Source: Blepharisma stoltei (lineage: Eukaryota; Ciliophora; Heterotrichea; Heterotrichida; Blepharismidae). From it: a stretch of 64,000 nt of DNA. Numbering within the stretch: the stretch's first letter is position 1; each line of letters opens with the position of its first letter. The notes beneath the pieces were generated by a model, which was not told the DNA's origin, did no database searches, and saw only the letters and a list, made by a program, of their open reading frames with translations. Made by a program: the position numbers and the translations under genes. Below are positions 1-11,757 of this stretch, one piece after another. The DNA is taken from NCBI GenBank assembly GCA_914767885.1, contig CAJZBQ010000061.1:186001-250000 (forward strand), in the 5' to 3' direction.

Positions 1-3000
1 AAAGTAAATACAATATGGCTCCATTCATAATTATTAAGCGATGTTTGGGACATATAAAAAAATGCAGATGAGCTTATTAGAAGAGAAAACGCTGGCTTGC
101 CTTCTATTAGAGAGATATAGTAAACAGTTGAGTAATTATCAAAAATATTATGCTTTGAAATTATAGCAGAATAGGCTGTTTCAATATTAAGCCACATAGA
201 AATAGTGAAGGCTGGGGCTATAACAAGTTTTGGCAATGTATAGGTTGAGTACTCTGGCATCCTTAAAATTGAAGATTCACCATTAAAATAGAAGCCTCTT
301 AGATAAGCAGGGATAGGATCATCGGCTTCATAGTCTGGATAAAATTGTTTTGCTGATCCAGTTATAACTGGAATTAAGCTTGCATCATCGTAAACTATAC
401 CATTCAGAGTATTCAAATTTAAATCAAATATTTTTTCTTGAGAAAATACACACACACCTTCAGATGAAGAAATATATCCTGATGGGCAACTTGAAGAGCA
501 AATTCCTAAAACCATATAATATCCACTATAGCACGTCAAGCAATCATATCAATTAGCAGATGTGCATGATTTGCATGATGTATCGCATAGCTCACAGCTT
601 TCACTAATATCATTCCAATAATATCCAGAATTGCATTGGCAATTTGTGCCTATAAAACTTGCATTGGAAACGCATTGAGTACATTTTCCTGATCCAAAGC
701 CAGTACATATTAAGCATAATGAATCGTCACAGATATTGCAATTTGCGGCTCTTACACAACCTTTGCTGCATGAATTGCAGGATAAATAAGTAGATCCGCT
801 TCAAAAATGAGACAATTCACAAGACCATAAACAAGCATGCCCTGATCCACACACAGCATTAATATAGCTTGAAAAAGAGCTGATTGGTGCATTTCAGAGC
901 TGAAAAGAGTTAATAAACCCTTTAAACCCGGACGAGCTGCTTTTGCCAATCATTAAGTTTGTGGAAGCAAGGTCTCTATAAATATATTTTGAAACTGGTA
1001 GGGTTGAAGCTATAACATTGTTGACATAGATTGTGATAGTTGTACTACCAGATGAATATTCAAAAGTCACTGACAAATAATTCCAATCAGCAAGTGTTGT
1101 GCCTAAAGACAAAGTTTTAGAAGCTGTAGCTTGAGTTGGATCTTCCATAATAGCTGTAACTCCTGATGACGATAAAATAAGCCGAGTTTGTTTTTCTAAT
1201 ATATCGCCACTCACTGTTACATATAGCCATAATCCGATAGAAAAGCTATGATAAAGGAGTATTGATGTGGATGATAAAAGATAAGCACTCCCATCAAAAT
1301 ATAAGCCTCTCATATAGGCAGGAATAGGGTCAACTGATTCTGGAGTGTTAAAAAACTGAAAAGATGATGAACTGGTTCCTGTTGTCAAAATTCCATACGA
1401 GCCTTGAAAATCTACACTGAAAGACTTGTCTACCACAGGAGTCGTTATAGGCAAACAAGACCCTCCAAACCCATAAGGACAGCCATTTAGACAGACATTT
1501 CCAACTAATTGATAGCTCCCTGAACAAGCTGAGCACTCAAAATAAGATGTTTTTAGGCAATTCGGGCAAAGCACGTCACATCTTTCACATGATTGAGTTA
1601 GAGATAGTCAAAATGCATATGCATCACAAGTGCAACCTCCATTTCCATCACTAACAGCATTCGCAATACAACCCAAGCATGAGCCTGTCCCTATGAATTC
1701 TGTACATGTAGCACATTCTTTAGTCAAACATAAATTGCAGGTATCAGAATTTACGCATCCTTTGTTACAGCTTGTCTTACAGTCTTTACAAGATAAACCA
1801 TCAACATACTTATCTAATGGACAATCACTTGGACAACTTAAATCAGCTGGGCATTTTGTGCAGGGTGGTGTGCATCCTGATGTTTGCCATTCATCTAAGT
1901 CATCATTATTTAAGCAATACATTTTTATTTTCCAAATAAAGCCTGTAAATCCACCAATATCATATCCTATATATAAGTTTCCTAAAACGCTGTCTTGTAG
2001 ATACAATGCAGTTGCTGTTGTGAAATATTGTAAGAATATTCCATCAATATAAGAGACTATTGTTGTTATTCCGTCAGCATTAAGGTATCCGTCAAATGAA
2101 ACAAAGAATCACCCATTCAAAACATTAGAATTTCCTGTTACTGAAATTATGGTTGATGAATCTGACATAAGTAGGGAAAGCATAGGATATCCTGAGGACA
2201 AAATTTCTACAACCCATTGGTATGCTGGTATAGGCTTGACTAGAACTATTCCTGCAGATAGAGCCTTTAGCCATATAGCAATTGAAAATGTTGGAGCGAG
2301 CATATGAGGTGATGCTAAATAACTATTAGATTTAAAGTAGTAGCCTCTCGATTTAACTGGTCAAGGATCATTTGTATCATAAGTTGGATAAGTATTAGTT
2401 ATCGAATTTCCTACCAAAACCACTCCTTTTTGGTCAAGAATAATCTCATTATCTAAAGACAAGGTAAACGTAACAAAAAAGCTGTAATCGCAGGTATTTG
2501 TGACTATATTTTGTAAATACCCTGTAGGGCAATACGACAAACATAATATGTTTTGGTATGAGAAAGAGCCAGAACCACAGGTTATGCAATAAACTTGTGT
2601 TATGAGACCAGCTATAGTAATTAGCTGAAAATTGAGCTTGGCATCTCTATATGCTAAACCCAGAATTTTACAAGTAAATAGAATCAAAAATGCATAAAGT
2701 GCAATTAAATGATAAGGTGCATTATAAAAGTCTGAAAAAATGCTTGGCCACGATATATAAGAATTTGAAGCTTTTTCTCAAGTAAGTGAATTTATTGATA
2801 AAACCCACTTAAAATAATCATATAGTTTAAATTTTAGGTTTTCTGTGATGCTTGAAGCTGCATCAAAATAAAATTCCTGATTGGGAGATAGTATCAGGGA
2901 TTGCTTAGCGCGAAATGAAACAGGGATTGGAATAAAAGGAGAAATATTTGAGTATGAGAAATTTGTAGCTGCTAAATCTTGAACATTTGAAAAATTCATT

Positions 3001-3203
3001 TCAAGCGAATTTTCCTTATCTTCGCTTTGTATTATGTAAATATTCTGGCTTATTAAACTAAATAGGGAAGAATTTGCTTTTCTGCAGTCAATTTTCTGTT
3101 TAAGATAAAAGTGATCAGGCTTTATTCCTCAACTATAGCTGTCATGTGGACTGAATGACCAGATGAGCATAGCTTTGAAGAGAATAATCAGAATAAAATT
3201 CAT
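1..3203 (-). CDS. Gene 1: large LamG/Cys-rich surface protein, 3' end outside window
   Basis: About 1067 codons read without interruption from an ATG at 3203 to the window edge if TGA is Trp. The N-terminus is hydrophobic (MNFILIIISK...), as expected for a signal peptide or anchor. It is followed by a degenerate LamG-like stretch, a LamG-like domain, a Cys-rich repeat region, a second LamG-like domain (DPIPAYMRGLYFDGS type motif), a second Cys-rich region and the start of a third LamG-like domain. It is closely related to genes 2 and 3 but carries none of their insertions, so it supplies the empty sites that define those boundaries. The C-terminal membrane part is outside the window. Function is not known; an extracellular adhesion or recognition role is inferred from the domains. 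Confidence 0.85.
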
Positions 3204-4148
3204 TATGTCATTAAGGCATCATGGTGAAACAAATCAATAATTAGATGTTAAGAACTAAAAAATTTTATAGGAGATATTTGAAAATGTTTTGATCTAAGAA
3301 TTATAAATACCTAACATATAAAATTTATAGCACCAGTGCTTGAAACCCTTACCTAAAAAATGCAATGCTTCGAAAATTTGCATGAAAAGATAAGCATGAT
3401 AAGTACTTAGGAATGTAATTAATAGCAGTCTTGCTTAATTAGCTTGAAACTTTGGTACTTGGAATTTTTAATTCAAATGAAAATAGTCTTGTTGAACTAA
3501 ATACAAAAGGGTAAATTTCTATGTGCAATTTTGAGCTAATACTCCATTTATATGCCAAAAAGCCTAAATTTGTGGCTTCAAGTTGCTATTTGAATAGAAT
3601 AGGCTGACCAAATAATTTTAGAAATAAAAGCCAGATTAAAAATATTAGTAAATATAACAAATGGCAAATTTGCATAAAAGAAATTGAAATTATAATAAAG
3701 TCCATTTAATTTAAAGTCTAATTTGCCAAGCAACTCTAAGAAAAATTTAATGATTTAAGTTTAGAGTATATAATTAACTTTGATTTAGTTATAATAACCA
3801 TATTTATATGAAAATTTTAATTTATGAAACTTGAATAATAAATCTAAAATGGGATTTTTGAATGCTTCTCATTGTCTAGTTATGGAAGAAGTAATTATTT
3901 TTAGTTTAATATGTTTAAAATGAGACCCTGTTCTCATTTTGACCGCGTTTAGTTCAATGAGCATTGACAAATTCAAAATAAAAACCTGCAATTAAAATAT
4001 TAATAATATTAGATCTCACCAGCAGATTATTTTTGCTTTTAAGTTCAAACATCTAAAACCTACGTTTATCGGTTTTCAACGAAAATAATTATAACTATAG
4101 CTAAATTATAAACTTTAAATATTCAAAGCTTCTCATTCTGCTTAATTA
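3204..4148. other. Intergenic, no gene seen
   Basis: AT-rich spacer between the start of gene 1 and the stop of gene 2. No ORF or RNA gene is recognisable. Its stretch from about 3480 to 4148 is similar to 42600-43070 plus 44980-45447, so it belongs to the duplicated block and marks how far the duplication extends beyond the genes. Confidence 0.6.
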
Positions 4149-7100
4149 TTATATTTGAATTTTCCTAATACGATTATATTGCGGATTATTGTTTTCTTTG
4201 ACAATTCCTGACTTCACAAGTTTTTCTTTGATAGCTTGGTATAAAGTTTTAGAAAAAATAATTATTGAAGAAATTGTTTGAATTGCTATAATAACTAGGA
4301 CAATTATGATAATAGAGTCCTCAATCCCTTCTATAACTTCTTGCTCAAAATTAAATAAATAAGCAGTTGTAGAGCTCATTATTAAGAAAATCAATATTTC
4401 AGTCACTAAGTTGGTTATTTGTAAAATTTGATCTTCAAAGGGCCAGCATAAAGCTAAGTATATCATAGTTAAAAAGGAAAGAACAATATTCACAGTCACT
4501 TCGGTTTGTGGATAATCTCTTAAATAAACCAAATTTACTATATAAACGAGCCTCCTAGCAAAAAATAGGAAATAGTATTGGGTTGTTATCAGTCCTTTAT
4601 CTGTTCTAAACTCATAAAAAAAAGTGCTAAATGAGGCAAAAAATGCTTTATCACGGGTTTCAATGCGGGCTTTATTTTTATAAGAAAACCAAAAATATAC
4701 ACCTGGAGTAGCTATTAGTAATATGCAAAGAGATAAACACAAAGCAAAATTTGCAATTTGTGTAATATTGGTAAATTCAAAAATTGTAAGTCCAATACAT
4801 GCAGCTGCTCCTAACTCAAGATAGCATTGAATCCAAAACCTAAAATAAAAGGCATATTGATAATCTCCCAATCTTTTTGTAAATTTATTACCTATCCATC
4901 TATTAGAGCATCGAGAAAAATATAAAATTAAAGGTAGAGCTGCAATTGAGCCTAAAAGCAATGTAAAATCATTTCCTTGATTTATTAGGATTAAATCAGT
5001 ATCAAATCCAAATTCTTCAGCTTGAGAGTATGGAGTATTTCCTTTGTTTTTATCTATAAAATATTGGAAAACGTTAGGGAATAAATTAAAAGAATTCAAA
5101 TTATTCAAAAATGACCTCAGTTTGCTTGAAAAAGGGATTCCTGATAAAGTCATGTAGCTCAGAATTTGCAAAGTGTTCATCAGGCATCATAAAGAGCTTG
5201 AACTTGAATTTATAATTGACATAGAAGCAACTACAGATACAGTTGTTTGAGATGCTGTTTGGGATTGAGATGAGACTGACTCAGTAACTGGCGAATTTGA
5301 TTCTGGATCATATGAGTTTAAGCTTGCAGAAATCTCTGATGAATTTAAGATACCATTTGATACCGATTTTACTTTTGATAGATCTATAAATTGAATAATA
5401 GCTAAAGTACCTTCGGAAATTTTCTCAGTAATTGCTAAAGAAATATAATAGCATGTGTTGTTCATTTTTTCTAATTTAGATGAAATTTCTTCTTGATTTC
5501 CAATTATTATAACAAAATCTGAAGTAGTTAGATTTTTTGCTAGACTTTCAGAAAAAGTCAGATATAAAGAGTTATCAGCCAAAACTGTAAGCTTTGCTGA
5601 AAAAGAGACTAAAATACAACTTTCTGTTCCATTATATCCTAAGTTGCAATAGCATAGGTCGTTTTGAATACTAGCATTACTTGTACAAGCTGTGCATTTT
5701 GTAAGAGACTCACAAGATGAGCATAAATTTGGACATTTATGAAAGTGTCCATCTTCCCCTTTGAATCCGCCAGACTCAATTGGAATGCATGTATTACTTT
5801 GGGTATCATCAAGTACATAGTTATCATCACAGGCACACGAACCAGGGTTAATAGTATTTTCTTTACAAGCTTCACAGCTTGAATAATCACTACAGGATTC
5901 ACATAATAAATTATCGCAAAGCGAGCAAGTATCTCGTCAGTCTCTGCAGCTTTTTTTACATTTAATATTGCAACTATAGCATTTGTTATAGGCTGGGCCG
6001 CTTCAATATTCTTTTATTTTGCAGTTAGGTATGCATACTTGGCTGATAGGACAAACACTACAGCTTTCAGTACAAGATGTAGTTGATAGGCTTGATATAG
6101 GTTTTACTGCATTAAAAATCTGAATAGTATAAATAAAGCCTTGATAATAATTATAAACTGCTGAAGAGCTAATTTGAGCTCCTATAGTCATTGTGGTATG
6201 AGAACCTATATCATTAAAAGTTCCATATCCTGTCGTCACAGAAGAGTCAAATAACCCATTTACATAGCTTGAAATTATATTAGAGCCACTGTTCATTTTC
6301 AAAGTAAATACAATATGGCTCCATTCATAATTATTAAGCGATGCTTGAGACATATAAAAAAATGCAGATGAGCTTATTAGAAGCGAAATTGTTGGCTTGC
6401 CTGCTATCAGAGAAATATAGTAAAGCGTTGAGTAATTGTCAGAAGCATCGTGCTTTGAAATTATAGCTGAATAGGATGTTTCAGTGTTAAGCCATATAGA
6501 AATCGTGAAGATCGGGGCTATAACAAGTTTTGGCGATGTATAGGTTGAATACTCTGGCATCCTTAAAATTGAAGATTCTCCATTAAAATAGAAGCCTCTT
6601 ACTTTCTCTCCGTGAGCGAACGAAACATTGGAAAAATCTGTATTTTTTGGAGCAAAGCATTATAAAAAAAAATTTCTAACTCCCCCCCCCCCCTCCGTGA
6701 GCGAACAAAAACCATTAGAAAAATCGCCATTTTTTGACCAAAAACCCACCCTCCGTGAGTGAACAAAAATTTTTTTAATAGAAAAAATTTTAATGGAAAA
6801 AAATTTTGATATATAAGTGATAATTAGTATAATGAAATCTAGAGCTAATTCTGTTTAATTTTAAACAAATTGCGTTTTAAAACATAAATTTTGCAAATTA
6901 AATTAATATTTGCTTCCCAATTTTTGCAAATTAGGATTTTTTTTAAATTTCGAAAAAAAATATTTTTTATAAAATTTATATATAAAATTTTTTTTAAAAA
7001 AAAAATTAACCCCCCTCCGTGAGTGAACAAAATTTTTTTTGTTCGCTCACGGAGGGGGGGGGGGGAGTAAGAAAAAAAAGTTTATAAATAATATTTGCAT

Positions 7101-10100
7101 ATATAAGTAATAATTATTATTATGAAATTTCTTATTGATCCTGTTGACTTTTAACTGCTTCATTCTAAATAAAACTATTACAAACAAAATTTTTTATTTT
7201 CCAAATTTTTTGAAAAATTTTTTTTTTTAATAATTTTTTTTTATCACGAAGGGGATAGTTAGGTAAGCAGGAATAGGGTCATCGGCTTCATAGTCTGGAT
7301 AAAATTGTTTTGCTGATCCAGTTATAACTGGAATTGAGCTTGCATTATCATACACTATACCATTCAGAGTATTCTTTTATTAAAGGACTCTATTCTTTAA
7401 AAGTATTGACTTAGTTAACTATTGGCAAGACTTAATTTTAAGAAAAAATTAATTTAATTTTTTTCTTTTTTTATCTTTATTTTATAAATTTTCTTTTAAG
7501 GTCAAACCAAGCAAGATACTTAAAAATATTATATCACTTGAAATAATGTTTAATTGAACCAATAGTATAAAGGCTTCAAGTATTTAAAGACAGTATATTT
7601 AAATTTAAATCAAATATTATTTCTTGAGAAAATACGCACACACCTGTAGATGAAGAAATATATCCTGATGGACAGCTTGAAGAGCAAATTCCTAAAACCA
7701 TATAAGAAATAAAATTGTGTCGTTGGCGAAAATTAGACTCTGAGGCCTAATCCTTATGAAATATCTCTTAGACGATGACTCTAAACTAGGGAGGCTAATC
7801 CCTTGGACAGGTGGATCATGTAAGAAATCCAAAAGGGGCAACATTCCATTTCCCTCATTCAAATCTAAAGGTATCCTGAAAATGTTCTTTAAGGCAAGTG
7901 GACTATTTTTTATAACTCTACAGCTCTTTTACTTTATCTTTAACTAAAACCATATAATATCCACTATAGCACGTCAAGCAATCATATCAATTAGCAGATG
8001 TACATGATTTGCATGATATATCGCATAGCTCACAGCTTTCATTAATATCATTCCAATAATATCCAGAATTGCATTGACAATTTGTGCCTATAATACTAGC
8101 ATTAGAAACGCATTGAGTACATTTTCCTGATCCAAAGCCAGTGCATATTAAGCACAATGCATCATCACAGACATTGCAATTTGCGGCTCTTACACAGCCT
8201 TTGCTGCATGAATTGCAGGATATATAAGAAGATCCGCTTCAAAAATGAGACAAGTCACAAGACCATAAACAAGCGTGCCCTTGGAAAAGTTTAAAATCAC
8301 CTATAAATGGGTTTTCTTTAATGGATGTCTTATAATAAGATAAAATTGTTTTTATGTTGTGAGCTAATAAAAACATTGGAAAAAGCCATATTTTTTGTCC
8401 AAAAAACACCCTCCTTGAGCGACCAAAAATTTTAATATATAATTGATTATTTGTATAATGAAATCTCTAGTTAATTCTATTTTATTTTAAACAAGTTGCA
8501 TTCTAAACATAAATTTTACAAGTTAAATAAATATTTGCTTTCCAATTTTGCAAATTGGCATTTATTTTAAATTTGAAAAAAAAATTACTATAAAGTGTTA
8601 GGTCTAAATTTCCAAATTTTTCTATGGTTTTGGGTATTTTGCTCTATCTAAAATTATCACCATCTCTATAGTTTTAATCTAAAGTTAAAAAATGTTATTT
8701 TAACATAAAAGTATTATAATAGGTAGTTTTGTGAGGCCATGCCCTGATCCACACACAGCATTAATGTAGCTCGAAAAAGAGCTGATTGGTGCATTTCAGA
8801 GCTGAAAAGAGTTAATAAACCCTTTAAACCCGGACGAGCTGCTTTTGCCAACCATTAAGTTTGTGGAAGCAAGGTCTCTATAAATATAATTTGAAACTGG
8901 CAGGGTTGAAGCTACAACATTGTTGATATAGTCTAATTTTTATTAAATAACTTGCAAATTAATATTTAAAACATATAAAAAGTACTAAAAATTAGACTTT
9001 TTCAGGGTTTTTTATATTAGTTTTTAATCTAATAGGTATAGATTGTGATAGTTGTACTACCAGATGAATATGCAAAAGTCACTGACAAATAATTCCAATC
9101 AATCAGTGTTGTACCTAAAGACAAAGTTTTAGAAGCTGTGGCTTGAGTAGGATCTTCCATAATAGCTGTAACTCCTGATGATAACAAAATAAGCCGAGTT
9201 TGTTTTTCTAATATATCGCCACTCGCTGTTACATATAGCCATAATCCGATAGAAAAGCTATGATAAAGGAGTATCGATGCGGATGATAAAAGATAAGTAC
9301 TCCCATCAAAATATAAGCCTCTCATATAGGCAGGAATAGGGTCAACTGATTCTGGAGTGTTAAAAAACTGAAAAGATGATGAACTGGTTCCTGTTGTCAA
9401 AATTCCATACGAGCCTTGAAAATCTACACTGAAAGACTTATCTACCACAGGAGTCGTTATAGGCAAACAAGACCCTCCAAACCCATAAGGACAGCCATTT
9501 AGACAGACATTTCCAACTAATTGATAGCTCCCTGAACAAGCTGAGCACTCAAAATATGTTGTTTTTAGGCAATTCGCGCAAAGCACATCACATCTTTCAC
9601 ATGATTGAGTTAAAGATACCCAAAATGCATATGTGTCGCAAGTGCAACCTCCATTTCCATCACTAACAGCATTCGTAATGCAAGTCAAGCATGATTCTGT
9701 CCCTATGAATGCTGTACATGTAGCGCATTCTTTAGTCAAGCATAAATTGCAGGTATCAGAACTTATGCATCCTTTATTACAGTTTGTCTTACAGTCTTTA
9801 CAAGATGAGCCATCAATATACTTGTCTAATGGACAATCACTTGGACAACTCAAATCAGCTGAACATTTTGTGCAGGGTGATGTACATCCTGATGTTCGCC
9901 ATTCATCTAAGTAATAATTATTTAAGCAATAAATTCTCACTTTCCAAATAAAGCCTGTAAATCCAATGATATCATTTCCTACATATACATTTCCTGAAAC
10001 ACTATCTTGCATATACAATGCAGTTGCTGTTGTGAAAGATTGTAAATTCCCCATCTTTAAACAAGGAATTTATAAGAAATTCTTATTTAATTTTAATTTT

Positions 10101-11345
10101 ATAATTGAAAAAATTTGAAGAAAATTTACACTAAATTTTTGGAAAAGCATCCTCATAGAATAAGAATGATCCATCAATATACGAGCTTATTGTTGTGGTC
10201 CCGTCAGTATTAATGTATCCATCAAATGAAACAAAAAATCATCCATTCAGAACATTAGAACTTCCTGTTACTGAAATTGTAGTTGAAGAATCTGACATAA
10301 GTAGGGAAAGCCTAGGATATCCTGAGGCCAAAATTTCTACAACCCATTGGTATGCTGGTATAGGTTTGACTAGAACTATTCCTGCTGATAGAGTCTTTAG
10401 CCAGATAGCAATTGAAAATGTGGGAGCAAGCATAACAGGTATTGCTATATAACTATTAGATTTAAAGTAGTAGCCTCTCGATTCAGCTGGATAAGGATCA
10501 TTTGCATCATAAGTTGGATAAGTATTAGTTATCGAACTTCCTACCCAAATCGTTCCTTTTTGGTCGAGAATGATCCTATTATCTAAAGTCAAGGTAAGCG
10601 TAATATGAGCAATGTAGTCGCAGGTATTTGTGCTTGTATTTTGTAAATATCCTGTAGGGCAATACGACAAACATAATATGTTTTGGTATGAGAAAGAGCC
10701 AGAACCACAGACAATGCAATAAACTTGTGTTATGAGACCAACTATAGTAATTAGCTGAAAATTGAGCATGGCATCTCTATATGCTAAATCCAGAATTTTA
10801 CGAGCAAATAGAATCAGAAATGCATAAAGCACAATTAAATGATAAGGTGCATTATAAAAATCTGAAAAAATGTTTGACTTCGATATATGAGAATTTGAAG
10901 CTTTTTCTCAAGTATGTGGATTTATTGATAAAACCCACTTAAAATAATCATATAGTTTAAATTTTAAGTTTTCTATGATGCTTGAAGCTCCATCAAAATA
11001 AAATTCCTGATTGGGAGATAGTATCAGGGATTGCTTAGCGTGAAATGAAGCAGGGATTGGAATAAGAGGAGAAATATTTGAGTATGAGAAATTTGTAGCT
11101 GCCAAATCTTGAACACTTGAAAAATTCATTTCAAGCGAATTTAACTTATCTTCGCTTAGTATTGTGCAGATGCTGAAGCTAATATTCTGGCTTATTCAAC
11201 TAAATAGGGAAGGATTTGCTTTTTTGTAGTCAATTTTATGTTTAAGATAAAAGTGACCAGGCTTTATTCCTCAATTATAGTTGCCATGTGGACCAAATGA
11301 CCAGATGAGCACAGCTTTGGAGATAATAATCAGAATAAAATTCAT
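4149..11345 (-). CDS. Gene 2: LamG/Cys-rich protein with 7 membrane helices, interrupted by six insertions
   Basis: ATG at 11345, TAA at 4149-4151. Six insertions (118, 110, 464, 252, 226 and 660 bp; total 1830) remove cleanly to leave one frame of 1788 aa, with TGA as Trp. Order: hydrophobic N-terminus; degenerate LamG-like stretch; three LamG-like domains, each followed by a Cys-rich region with CxxC spacing; a beta domain (about 5600-5200) resembling those of surface adhesins; then about seven hydrophobic helices (about 4960-4230), with conserved patches FYEFRTDKG and TQYYFLFFARR. The layout suggests a large ectodomain on a multi-pass membrane protein; resemblance to TRP-like or adhesion-type receptors is a guess. 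Start chosen because the same hydrophobic N-terminus occurs in genes 1 and 3. If the insertions are not removed the gene is dead. Confidence 0.85.
6602..7261. mobile_element. MITE-type insertion in gene 2, TTA duplication, 660 bp
   Basis: Flanked by TTA on both sides. Gene 1 has the empty site (GCCTCTTAGATAAGC, about 295-309) and gene 3 has the same insertion at 48321-48600. The left end reads CTTTCTCTCCGTGAGCGAAC, the MITE-1 terminus. A second MITE-1 copy is nested inside it. Confidence 0.85.
6680..7070. mobile_element. MITE-1 copy nested in the 6602-7261 element
   Basis: Begins CTCCCCCC...CCTCCGTGAGCGAAC and ends with the inverted complement followed by GGAG, flanked by TAA on both sides. 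Inside is an AT-rich core shared with other MITE-1 copies. It is absent from the matching gene 3 insertion, so it arrived after the duplication. Confidence 0.88.
7375..7600. mobile_element. Insertion in gene 2, TATTC/TA duplication, 226 bp
   Basis: Flanked by TATTC (left) and TATTT (right); gene 1 shows the empty site CAGAGTATTCAAATTT and gene 3 has the same insertion (48714-48924). No good terminal inverted repeat and no coding capacity are visible. Confidence 0.8.
7706..7957. mobile_element. Retroposon-like insertion in gene 2, 12-bp duplication
   Basis: Bounded by two copies of AAAACCATATAA. Gene 1 has a single copy at the matching site. There is no terminal inverted repeat; the long duplication without inverted ends suggests a non-LTR type origin. 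Shared with gene 3 (49030-49269). The 63-codon ORF inside (7756-7947) has no recognisable similarity. Confidence 0.75.
8282..8745. mobile_element. Insertion in gene 2 flanked by TGCCCT, contains decayed MITE-1 core
   Basis: TGCCCT repeats on both sides and is single in gene 1 (CATGCCCTGATCC, about 838-850). The interior at 8380-8580 resembles the MITE-1 core but lacks the usual ends. Shared with gene 3 (49594-50012). The duplicated target has no TA. Confidence 0.75.
8932..9041. mobile_element. Short insertion in gene 2, TATAG duplication, 110 bp
   Basis: Flanked by TATAG; empty in gene 1 (ACATAGATTGTG). Contains an inverted pair GTCTAATTTTTA / TAAAAATTAGAC near its left half. On the coding strand the ends are not GT...AG, so it is not a normal intron. 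Shared with gene 3 (50199-50308). Confidence 0.8.
10046..10163. mobile_element. Short insertion private to gene 2, TAA duplication, 118 bp
   Basis: Flanked by TAA. Genes 1 and 3 both have the empty site (ATTGTAAGAATG type). Its length is 1 mod 3, and the frame on the two sides differs by exactly that amount, so precise loss is required for the ORF. Confidence 0.85.
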
Positions 11346-11757
11346 TACGTCATGATGGCATAATGGTGAAACAAATCAATAGTTAGATATTAAGAACTAA
11401 AAAATTTTATTGAGGAAATATTTGATTATATATTGATCGAAGTCATTATATAATATAATTATTTCCAATTAAATAAAAAATTGTATATTGAAAATAAGTT
11501 TATTTAAATTTGATCAATTTTTGTTCTAATTGAAATTATTTTAGTTGCTTTGTTTGATATTTTCACTATAGGTATTCTAAACCAAAAATTTATAAATAAT
11601 TACAATTAAGACTGTCTAAATATATTAGCACAATTTACTCTAAGCTATTATATTCAATGCTAAAGCTATTTTAATATTTTTCTAATTCTTTTCTAAGCAC
11701 TAAGTTAAATTAATTTTATTATAATTAAATGTCATATATAAAGGTTTCTAAATTAAA
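11346..11757. other. Intergenic between gene 2 start and gene A stop
   Basis: AT-rich, no ORF or RNA gene seen. Paralogous to 52505-52973. Confidence 0.6.

Noticed and set aside
5639-5902. 87-codon minus-strand ORF, repeated at 47358-47621
   Set aside because: Out of frame with gene 2/3 coding blocks; the in-frame reading has the Cys-rich motifs.
6845-7030. 61-codon ORF inside MITE-1 (also 30395-30595, 41260-41442)
   Set aside because: AT-rich core sequence translated by chance; not conserved as protein between copies.
8932-9041. Insertions as spliceosomal introns
   Set aside because: Ends on the coding strand are not GT...AG, lengths far exceed the tiny introns known in heterotrichs, and direct repeats flank them.
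9633-9914. Plus-strand ORFs opposite the Cys-rich coding regions (also 1630-2052, 50946-51182)
   Set aside because: Antisense shadows of minus-strand coding sequence; similar shadows recur wherever the same module occurs.
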